Positions 44,188-52,500 of a stretch of DNA of 64,000 nt are shown here, piece after piece; position 1 is the stretch's first letter, and each line of letters opens with the position of its first letter. Below the pieces are notes generated by a model, which had not been told where the DNA came from, ran no database searches, and saw nothing but the letters and a program-made list of their open reading frames with translations. Where the stretch lies: positions 2,728,001-2,792,000 of the forward strand of contig OZ244581.1 of assembly GCA_965217935.1 (NCBI GenBank), read 5' to 3'. The position numbers were made by a program, and so were the translations under genes. The DNA is from JBBROS01 sp965217935 (lineage in GTDB: Bacteria; Pseudomonadota; Alphaproteobacteria; Acetobacterales; Acetobacteraceae).

Positions 44188-45198
44188 ATGAGTTCGGCGG
44201 TGCGGCAATTCCTGGCATGGTGGTGGTCGCAGCTGCGCGGCCTGCTGCCGGCGCGGTTTGCGCAGGCCGATCTGTATGCCGACGCGGTGATTGCCGAGGT
44301 TCGGCCCGGCGAGGCCGATGTGACGTTCGTGCAGCGCCGCAAGGGGCGCGAGGCGGCGCTGGCGCCCGGGCGGGGCGAGAAGGCTGCGGCGGGGGCGAGG
44401 CGGATGCTGCTGCGGGCGCCGGGAGATGCGGTGCTGGAGCGGAGGCTGGCGCTGCCGGCGGCGACGGCGCCGGAGCTTGACCAGGTCTTGTCCTATGAAA
44501 TCGAGCGGATCTCGCCGTTCACGGCCGAGGAGGTCGCTTGGGCTTACGAGATCGAGGGGCGGGAGGGGGAGCGCATCCAGTTGGCGCTGGCGTTGGTGCC
44601 GCGGACGGCGCTGTCGGCGGCGGTGACGGGGCTGCGGCAGGCCGGGGCGTCGCCGACGGCAGTGCTGGCGCCGAAGCGCGGGGGCGGCACGTGGTGCTTG
44701 CCGCTGCTGACTTCGGGGCATTCCGGGCGGTCGTTGGCGAACCGGCGGGCGCTGCAGGCCGGGGTCGCGGCCTGCGCGGTGTTGGCAATCGTTGCGGTCG
44801 TGCTGCCCTTCGTGCAGCAGGAGCGGGCGTTCGCGCGGGCGGATGCGCGGATCGCGGCGTTGCGGCCGGAGATCGCCGATGCGGAGGCGCTGCGCAAGCG
44901 GATCGCCGAGCGGGCGACCGGGCTTGACGCGGTGGCGGCGGAGACGGCGCGGGTGGGCAATGCGCTCGATGCGCTGGCCGCGCTGACGGGGGCGCTGCCG
45001 GACGATACGTATCTGACGGCGCTGACGCTGCGGCAGCGGGCCTTGACGCTGACGGGGCGCTCGGCGTCGGCGGCGCGGCTTATCCCGTTGCTCGCGGCGG
45101 ACCCGGCGTTCCGCAATGCGGCCTTCGCGGCGCCGGTGACGCGGGTCGAGGGCGCGGATGGGGACGTGTTCTCCATCCGGGCGGACCTGACGCCATGA
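44188..45198 (+). CDS. gspL: Type II secretion inner-membrane protein GspL
   Basis: The 336-residue protein has a cytoplasmic actin-like N-terminal half (LPAATAPELDQVLSYEIERI, SPFTAEEVAWAYEIEGREGE). A single membrane helix follows at about residues 190-212 (AACAVLAIVAVVLPFV), then a periplasmic PilN-like ferredoxin fold. This is the GspL layout, linking the ATPase to GspM. It overlaps gspM by four bases. Sequence conservation is weak, as is usual for GspL. Confidence 0.83.
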   Translation: MSSAVRQFLAWWWSQLRGLLPARFAQADLYADAVIAEVRPGEADVTFVQRRKGREAALAPGRGEKAAAGARRMLLRAPGDAVLERRLALPAATAPELDQVLSYEIERISPFTAEEVAWAYEIEGREGERIQLALALVPRTALSAAVTGLRQAGASPTAVLAPKRGGGTWCLPLLTSGHSGRSLANRRALQAGVAACAVLAIVAVVLPFVQQERAFARADARIAALRPEIADAEALRKRIAERATGLDAVAAETARVGNALDALAALTGALPDDTYLTALTLRQRALTLTGRSASAARLIPLLAADPAFRNAAFAAPVTRVEGADGDVFSIRADLTP

Positions 45199-45764
45199 TG
45201 ACGACGCTGCCGACGGGGCCTCGGGGGCGGGCGGTCGCGCTGGCGCTGGCGGGGATCGCCGCGGCGCTCATTTGGCTCGGGGCGGCGGCGCCGCTGCTGG
45301 ATTGGCATCATGCGCGGGCGGATCGGCTGACGCAGCGGCAAATGCTGGCCGCGCACATGGAAGCGGTGGCGGACAGCCTGCCGCAGCTCCGGCGGCGGGC
45401 GGCAAGCGTTGCCGCCGGTCCCGCGGTGGGGGCGTTGCTGGAGGGGCCTACGGACGCCGTGGCGGCGGCGGCCTTGCAGGGGCAGCTCGAGCGGCTGGCG
45501 GGCCAGGCCGGGGTGACCTTGTCGAGCACCGAGCTGCTGCCGATGGAGGCGGCGCAGGATTACCGTCGGGTGCGGCTGCGGCTGACGGTGAGCGGCGCCT
45601 GGCCGGCATTCGTGAAGTTGCTGCAACAGGTCGATCAAGCGACGCCGCGGATGCTGGTCGATGACCTGCAATTGCAGCCGGCGGCCTCGGTATCATCGGC
45701 GCCCGGGCAGATGCTGGGGGCGACGCTGACGGTGATCGCGTTCCGGCCCAAGGATGCCGCGTGA
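45195..45764 (+). CDS. gspM: Type II secretion protein GspM
   Basis: The 189-residue bitopic protein has a short cytoplasmic start, one membrane helix (VALALAGIAAALIWLGAAAP), a helical stretch and a C-terminal PilO-like domain ending VTLSSTELLPME and VSGAWPAFVKLLQQVDQ. It partners with GspL. Start and stop overlap its neighbours by four bases each. Confidence 0.82.
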   Translation: MMTTLPTGPRGRAVALALAGIAAALIWLGAAAPLLDWHHARADRLTQRQMLAAHMEAVADSLPQLRRRAASVAAGPAVGALLEGPTDAVAAAALQGQLERLAGQAGVTLSSTELLPMEAAQDYRRVRLRLTVSGAWPAFVKLLQQVDQATPRMLVDDLQLQPAASVSSAPGQMLGATLTVIAFRPKDAA

Positions 45765-46402
45765 GCGCGGCGCCGTTCTTGTTCGTGGGGGCCATGGTCC
45801 TGGGTTTGTCCGGCGCCGTCGCTTGGGAGCTCGCCGGCCCCGTGCATACGGCGCGGGCGCCGGGGCCGGTACGGGCGAAGACTGAGCCGCCCGGGCCTGC
45901 CGCCGCCCGGCCCGACGACACGCCCGGGGACGCCGTGAAAATTCTGGCCCGGCCGCTGTTCAGTCCGGGCCGGCGGCCGGTCGCGCCGAACGTGGTCGCC
46001 GAGGCAGCGCCGCCTGCCTCCGTGCTGCCGCGGCTCACCGGGGTGTTGGTGACCGCGGCGGGCAAAAGCGCAATCTTCGCGGCCGAGCCGCGGGCGACGG
46101 TGGTGCAGGAAGGGGGCAGGCTGGGGCGGTTTACGGTGCGGTCGATCAGGCCCGGGCAGGTGGTGGTGGCCGGACCGGATGGACTGCGGACTTTGCAGCC
46201 GAGCATCGACGCGTCGCGCACGGCGCGGGCAGCGCCGCCGCCGCAGCTCGGCCTGACAATGCCGCCGCCGGGCGCCTTTCCCGGCTTGCCGGATGGGGCA
46301 AAAGACGGCATGCCATTCGAACAGACCCCGGCCCCGTCGGGATTGGCTATTTTGCAGAATGCGGCAACGCAGGCCAAGAATGGGACGCCCTCCGGCCGAT
46401 GA
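45761..46402 (+). CDS. Type II secretion GspC/GspN-like linker protein
   Basis: The 213-residue protein has an N-terminal membrane helix (FLFVGAMVLGLSGAVAWEL), a proline-rich spacer and then an HR-type domain. The domain reads ILARPLFSPGRRPV, LPRLTGVLVTAAGKSAIFAA and VQEGGRLGRFTVRSIRPGQV. Such domains occur in GspC, which touches the secretin N0 domain, and in the GspN-like proteins of alphaproteobacterial systems. There is no PDZ domain. Given that no other gspC is present, this is the best candidate for the inner-to-outer membrane linker. The start is a GTG overlapping gspM. Confidence 0.68.
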   Translation: MSAAPFLFVGAMVLGLSGAVAWELAGPVHTARAPGPVRAKTEPPGPAAARPDDTPGDAVKILARPLFSPGRRPVAPNVVAEAAPPASVLPRLTGVLVTAAGKSAIFAAEPRATVVQEGGRLGRFTVRSIRPGQVVVAGPDGLRTLQPSIDASRTARAAPPPQLGLTMPPPGAFPGLPDGAKDGMPFEQTPAPSGLAILQNAATQAKNGTPSGR

Positions 46403-48720
46403 GACGAAATTGGTTTTTCGCCTGCCTGCTTCTGCTGGCGGGCTGCGTGTCGACGGAGCCGCCGCTATTGCAGCCGTTGCCGGGCACGTCGCAGGCGGCG
46501 GCGGCGGCGGCGGCGCGGCAAAGCGGGACGGTGGGGGCGGCGGGGAAGACCCCGCCGGCGCTCTACAGCATCGCGCCGGAGCAGCGGGCGCAGGCGGGCA
46601 ACGGGAGCGGGCTGGTGGTTTCGGCCAGCGCCGAGAAATCGGGGGACATCTCGCTCGATTTCGTCGACACCGACATCCGGGCCGTGGTTGAGCAGATCCT
46701 GGGCGGGGTGCTGCACGCGAATTACAGCATCGACCCGGCGGTGCGCGGAACGGCGACGCTGCATACGGAGCGGCCCTTGACGCGAGCGCAGGCTTTGGCG
46801 GCGCTGCAGTCGCTGCTGGCGCAGAACGGCGCGGCGCTGGTGCAGAACGGGGCGCTGTACCGGGTGGTGCCGCAGGCGGCGGCGGCGGCCTCGCCGGGGC
46901 TGGCGGGCGGGTCCGGGGCGGCCGGGAGCACGGTGGCGCCGTTGCAGTATGCGAGCGCCGAGGAGCTGGCGAAGGTGCTGCAGCCGTTCGTGGGCGCGGG
47001 CGGGCGGATCGTGGCGGCGCCGGGGCGGAACGCGCTGGTGATCGGGGGGGACCCGGAGTCGCGGCAATCGCTGCGGAATTTGGTGGAGGCGTTCGACATC
47101 AACCTGCTGGCCGGGCAGTCCTACGCGATTCTGCCGGTGCAGGACGGGGATGCGAAGGATTTCGCCACCGCGCTGCAGGAGGCGTTGCGGAGCGCGCAGG
47201 GCGGGGCGCTGGCCGGGGTGGTGCGAGTGCTGCCGATGGCGCGGATCAACGCGGTGCTCGTGGCCTCGGCGCAGCCCAAGTACATCGACGACGTGCGGCG
47301 GATCTACGCGCTGGTGGAACGGGCGCGGCGGTCGAGCGTGCGGAACTGGAGCGTGTATTACCTGCAGAACAGCCGCAGCAACGACACGGCCTACGTGCTG
47401 CAGCAGGCCTTTACGCCGCGGAACGTGACGGCGCAGCCGACGCCGTCCGGCGCGGGGCCGGGCAGCGTGGGGCAAGTGCCCGGGGGGATCGGCGGGTATG
47501 CCGGCGGGGGATTTGGCGCCGGCGGCGGCGTTGGCGGCATCGGGGGGGCGAGGATCGGGGGCGGCGGCATCGGCATCGGCGCGCAGAGCGGCGGTCTCGG
47601 GCTGGGCGGCGGGCTGCAGCAGGGCGGGCTGGGGCAGCAGGGCGCCGGCGGCGCCGTGCTGGGGGGCGCGCCGGCGCAAGGGCAGCCGCCGGCGGCGGCG
47701 GCGAACCCGTTGCTCGGGGGGCTTGAGCCGGGCGGCGGCGAGAACGCGCCCGAGACGATGCGGATCATCCCGAACCCGCAGAACAACGCGCTGCTGATCT
47801 ATGCCACGCCGCAGGAGCGGGACGAGGTGGAGGCGACGTTGCGGCGGCTGGACATCCTGCCGCTGCAGGTGCGGATCGACGCGGTGATCGCCGAGGTGAC
47901 GCTGAACGACCAGCTTCAGTACGGGACGCAGTTCTTCTTCACCAGCGGGGAGTTCAACAGCGTCTTGAGCACGGCGGCGGCCGGGGCGGTTTCGGCGGGG
48001 CTGAACACGGCGTTGCCCGCGTTCATCTTCTCCGGGCAGGCGGCGACCGGGGCGCCGCTGGCGATCTCGGCGCTGCGGGCGATCACGAAGGTGAACGTGC
48101 TGTCCTCGCCGCAGGTGATGGTGCTGGACAACGAGGCGGCGCGGCTGCAGGTGGGGCAGTTGGTGCCGTTTCTCACGCAGAGCGCGCAGAGCACGCTGGC
48201 GGCGGGGGCGCCGATCGTCAGCTCGGTGGATTACCGGCAGACGGGCGTGATCATGGACGTGGTGCCGCGGGTGAACAGCGGCGGGCTGGTCACGCTGGAC
48301 ATCGGCCAGGAGGTGAGCGACGTGCTGGCGACGCAGACGACGCCCGGCTTGAATTCGCCGACGTTCTCGCAGCGGGTGATCCGCACGCGGGTGGCGGTGC
48401 AGGACGGGCAGACGGTGGGCCTGGCGGGGCTGATCCGGGATTCCTCGTCGGAGAACAACAGCGGCATCCCTTGGTTCCGGCGTATCCCGGTGCTGGGGGC
48501 GTTGTTCGGGACGCAGAACAACAGCCAGACGCGGACGGAACTGCTGGTGCTGATCACGCCGCGGGTGATCCATGACCAGCGGGACGCGCGGGCGCTGACG
48601 GAGGATTTACGGGAGGAATTGCGCAACGCGGCGGCGCTGCCGGAGCGGCTGCGCGGCTTGCCGCGGTATTCCGTGCCGGACCCGCAGGCTCGGGTGCGGC
48701 GGAACCTCGGGCTGCATTAG
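46399..48720 (+). CDS. gspD: Type II secretion outer-membrane secretin GspD
   Basis: The 773-residue protein is the outer-membrane channel. It starts with a lipoprotein signal (FFACLLLLAGC), so the secretin is probably self-lipidated; no GspS pilotin gene is seen. N0/N1-type domains follow (SLDFVDTDIRAVVEQILGGV; LQYASAEELAKVLQPFVG). A glycine-rich insertion of about 80 residues (about 354-435) interrupts the N3 region. The C-terminal secretin core includes VRIDAVIAEVTLNDQLQYG, VPFLTQSAQ, VIMDVVPRVNSGGLVTLDI and VGLAGLIRDSSSENNSGIPW. It overlaps the preceding gene by four bases. Confidence 0.94.
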   Translation: MRRNWFFACLLLLAGCVSTEPPLLQPLPGTSQAAAAAAARQSGTVGAAGKTPPALYSIAPEQRAQAGNGSGLVVSASAEKSGDISLDFVDTDIRAVVEQILGGVLHANYSIDPAVRGTATLHTERPLTRAQALAALQSLLAQNGAALVQNGALYRVVPQAAAAASPGLAGGSGAAGSTVAPLQYASAEELAKVLQPFVGAGGRIVAAPGRNALVIGGDPESRQSLRNLVEAFDINLLAGQSYAILPVQDGDAKDFATALQEALRSAQGGALAGVVRVLPMARINAVLVASAQPKYIDDVRRIYALVERARRSSVRNWSVYYLQNSRSNDTAYVLQQAFTPRNVTAQPTPSGAGPGSVGQVPGGIGGYAGGGFGAGGGVGGIGGARIGGGGIGIGAQSGGLGLGGGLQQGGLGQQGAGGAVLGGAPAQGQPPAAAANPLLGGLEPGGGENAPETMRIIPNPQNNALLIYATPQERDEVEATLRRLDILPLQVRIDAVIAEVTLNDQLQYGTQFFFTSGEFNSVLSTAAAGAVSAGLNTALPAFIFSGQAATGAPLAISALRAITKVNVLSSPQVMVLDNEAARLQVGQLVPFLTQSAQSTLAAGAPIVSSVDYRQTGVIMDVVPRVNSGGLVTLDIGQEVSDVLATQTTPGLNSPTFSQRVIRTRVAVQDGQTVGLAGLIRDSSSENNSGIPWFRRIPVLGALFGTQNNSQTRTELLVLITPRVIHDQRDARALTEDLREELRNAAALPERLRGLPRYSVPDPQARVRRNLGLH

Positions 48721-48726
48721 GGTGGC

Positions 48727-49545
48727 GTGAAACTCGTGCGTCCGGGCGCGGGGCGGGGCGAGCGGGGGTTCGCGCTTCTCCTCGTGCTCTGGTCGCTGGT
48801 GCTGCTGACGCTGATCACGACGCGGCTGATCGCGGGCGGGCGGGACGAGGTGAAGCTCGCCTCCAACCTGCGCAGCGCCGCGGAGGCGGAGATGCTGGCC
48901 GATGCCGGGGTGCAGGAAACGGCGTTTCGTCTATTCGGCCAGTTGGGCTCGGGGCTGAGGGCGGGCGGCGAGCAGACGTTGACGCTGCCGGGCGGGGTGG
49001 TGCGGGTGCGGATCGTGGACCAGTCCGGGCTGATCAACCCGAACCAGGCGCAGGCTGGGCTGCTGGTCGCATTGCTGCGGGCGGCGGGGGCGGATACGGG
49101 GACGGCGCAGGCGGTGGCGGCGGGGATCATGGAGTGGCGGAGCGAGGGGATGCAGACCAGGACGCCGGAGGCGAAGGCGGCGGAGTATCGGGCGGCGGGG
49201 CTGGATTACGCCCCGCCGAGCGCGCCGTTCCAGAGCGTGGACGAGGTGGGGCTGGTGCTGGGAATGACGCCGGAGCTGTTTGACCGGCTCGCGCCGCATC
49301 TGTCGGTCTATTACGTGGGCGACCCCAACCCGGCGGCGGCTGACCCGGTGGTGCTGGAGGCGATCCGGCAGGCGTCCGGGCAGGCGGCGGCGACCGCGAC
49401 GAAGCAGGCGGCGAGCTTGGTGGTGGCGATCACGGCCGACGCGGAAGGGCGGGGCGGGGGCCGGTTCGTGCGGGAGGCGGTGGTCCGGCTCGGGGGCTCG
49501 GGGCCGCTGTATACGGTGCTGGACTGGCGGCGCGGGAAAGGCTGA
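48727..49545 (+). CDS. gspK: Type II secretion minor pseudopilin GspK
   Basis: The 272-residue protein has its cleavage site after Gly14 (GERG|FALLLVLWSLVLLTLITTRL). It lacks Glu5 of mature pilins, as GspK proteins do. The globular domain contains VRIVDQSGLINPNQA and the helix-hairpin-like VDEVGLVLGMTPELFDRLAPHL. The start is GTG at 48727, six bases after gspD. Its stop shares a base with the next start (TGATG), coupling it to the large glycosyltransferase gene. Confidence 0.9.
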   Translation: MKLVRPGAGRGERGFALLLVLWSLVLLTLITTRLIAGGRDEVKLASNLRSAAEAEMLADAGVQETAFRLFGQLGSGLRAGGEQTLTLPGGVVRVRIVDQSGLINPNQAQAGLLVALLRAAGADTGTAQAVAAGIMEWRSEGMQTRTPEAKAAEYRAAGLDYAPPSAPFQSVDEVGLVLGMTPELFDRLAPHLSVYYVGDPNPAAADPVVLEAIRQASGQAAATATKQAASLVVAITADAEGRGGGRFVREAVVRLGGSGPLYTVLDWRRGKG

Positions 49546-52500
49546 TGGCGTTCATTTCATACGCGCAGAACGGCGAGGACGTGCTGCTGTGGCGGGCGTT
49601 CCAAGACGTGGCGGCGGGGTTCTACGTGGACGTGGGGGCGTGGCACCCGGACGAGGATTCAGTCACGCGGGCGTTCTATGACCGCGGCTGGCGGGGGATC
49701 AACATCGAGGCGGCGCCGGAGATGGCGGCGCGGGTGGCGGCTGCCCGGCCGCGGGACGTGACGCTGGCGGTGGCGGCGGGGGCGGCGGACGGGGTGACGA
49801 CGCTGCACCGTGTGGTGGGGACGGGGTTGTCGACGATCGACGCGGGGACGGCCCGGCTGCTGCCCGAGGCGGGGTTCGAGGCGGATACGCTCGACGTGCC
49901 GCTGCGGCGGCTGGATGGGATTTTGGCGGCCCACGCGCCGGGGCCGATCCATTTCCTCAAGGTGGACGTGGAGGGGGCGGAGCGGGCGGTGCTTGAGGGC
50001 GCCGACTTCGGGCGGTTCCGGCCGCACGTCGTGCTGGTGGAGGCGACGCGCCCGCTCTCCAGCGTGCCGACGCATGAGGGGTGGGAGCATCTGCTGACCA
50101 AGGCGGGGTATCGGTTCGTGCTGTTCGACGGGCTGAACCGGTTCTACGTGGCGGAGGAACATGAGGGGTCATTGGCGGCTTGCTTCTCGACGCCGGTGAA
50201 CGTGCTGGATGGGTATGTGCGGGTGGCGGACGCGGCCTGGGCACGGGCGGCGGCGGAGCAGGAGGGGCGGGTTCAGGCGGCGCTGAGGCAGGTTGAATGG
50301 GCGGAGGAGGCCGCGCGGGCGGCTTATGCGCGGGGGTTCGAGCAGGCCCGGGACGCGGGATCGCTGCGGACGCGGCTAGAGATGGCGGAGCAGGCCAAGG
50401 CGAACGCGGAGCGGCTGATGCTGGCGGCGGATGCCTGGGGCCATGAGTGCGACGCGCTGCGGCTGGCGGCGGAGGGGCGGGCCGCGGCGCTGGAGGCGGA
50501 GCTGGGGGCGGCGCTGCAAGCGCAAACGTCGGAGCGGGCGGCGTTGCTTGCGGCGCTGGCGGCCCGGGAGCGGCTGCTGCAGGCGTTCGAGGCGAGCACG
50601 TCGTGGCGGTTGACGCGGCCGGTGCGGGCGTTGTCGGGGCTGGTTCGGCCTCGGGCGGAGGATGCGCCGAGGCGGCCCGGCATCCCCCCCACCTTGCCGG
50701 CCGCCGATGAGCCGGATCCGGCGCCGGCGGAGGCCGAGAGCCCGCCGCCGCCCGCGCCCGAGCCGGCCCCGCCCGCGCCCATACCCCCGGCGCCGCCGAG
50801 ACGCCGGCCCGGCACGTTGCGCACGGTGCACCAGTTCCATTCCGGGTCGGCGACCGGGGATGCGATCACCAATTCCATGCTGCTGATCCGCCGGCTGCTG
50901 CGGGCGGAGGGCTACCGCAGCGAGATCTTCGTCGAGCACGTGGACCCGGCGCTCTCGCGCGAGCTGCGGCCCTTGGCGAGCTTGCCCGGCGGCGGCGGCC
51001 ACGTGCTGATCCTGCATCACTCGATCGGGCATGACGCGCTGGACCAGGTTCTGGGCGGGGATGCGCCGGTGATCCTGTTCTATCATAACGTCACCCCTGC
51101 CGAGTTGCTGCCGCCGTCGCCTTCGTTGCAGCACTATGCGCGGCTTGGGCGGGAGCAGTTGGCACAGATACGCGGGCGGGCGGCGGCGGCGCTCGCGGAT
51201 AGCGAGTTCAACGCGATCGAGTTGCGGCGGGCCGGGTTCGCGGCGGTGCGGGCCTGCTCGCTGCTGTTCGACTTGGATGCGCTCGGAGCGGAGGGCGGCG
51301 CGCGGGCGGAGGGGCGGCCGTTCACGGTGCTGTTCGTGGGGCGGGTGATCGAGTCGAAGGGGCAAGCGGACCTGGTGGACGCGTTCGCGGCGTTCGCCGG
51401 GCTGTATGGGCGCCCGGCCCGGCTGGTGCTGGTGGGGCGCATGGACAGCCCGGGGGATTACCTGCAAGCGATCGACGAGCGGGTGCGGCGGCATGGCTTG
51501 ATCGATGCCGTCACGCTGACGGGCGCGGTTTCGGATGCCGAGCTGGCGGCGTGGTACCGGGCGGCCGATCTGTATGTGTCGTTGAGCTGGCATGAGGGGT
51601 TCGGGGTTCCGTTGGCCGAAGCGGTGGCGCGGGGGGCGCCGGTGCTTGCCTGGGGGGGCGGCGCGGCGCCGTATACGCTCGGGGACGAGGCCGGGCTGCT
51701 GGGCTCGCGCGAGGCGGCGGCGGTCGGGCGGCGGATGCTGGAGTTGGCGGAGGATGGGGCGCTGCGGGCGGCTTTGCTCGCGGGGCAGCGGGCGGCGCTG
51801 GCGCGGTTCGCTTTGGCGCGGCAGTGGCCGGCGATGCAGGAGGCCTTGGCGCGGGCCGGGGCGGCAGCGCCGCCTGATGCCGCGGCCCGTGCGGCGTTGG
51901 CGGCGCGGATGCGGTTCACGGTCGAGGGCCACGCGCAGGGGAGCTATAGCCTGGCGGCGGTGAACCGGGGGCTTGCGGAGGCGATCGAGGCGGAGCGCCC
52001 GGGGCGGGCACGGCTCGTGCCGGTGGAGGGGGTGCGGATGACGGAGTTCTCGGCGGCGCCGCCGGGGGCGCGGGCGCTTGCGGAGCGGGCGGCGCATCCG
52101 AGCGGGCCGCACGTGGTGGTCAGCCAGCATTACCCGATTCATGTGTCGCCGGAGCGGGGCGACGTGGCTCTGGCGCTGGTGTTCTGGGAGGAGTCGCTGC
52201 TGCCGGCCGCGATGATCGAAACGCTGGCGGCGGGGTTCGACGCGGTGCTGGCGCCGTCGCGGTTCGTAGCCAAGGCGTTGCTCGATTCCGGGCTGCCGCT
52301 GCCGGTGCGGGTCGTGGGGCAGGCGCCGCCCTTGGCCGCGTTCGAAACGCTTGGGCGGGAGCGGCGGGGTCATCCGGGCGCGTTCACGTTCCTGCACGTT
52401 TCGTCCTGCTTCCCGCGCAAAGGGGTGGACGTGCTGCTTGCGGCCTACGCGCGGGCGTTCCGGCGCGGCGACGCGGTGCGGCTGGTCATCAAGGGGTTCC

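Noticed and set aside
46465..48573. Long Arg/His/Pro-rich open frame opposite gspD
   Set aside because: Mirror of the GC-rich secretin gene with low-complexity translation and no homology.
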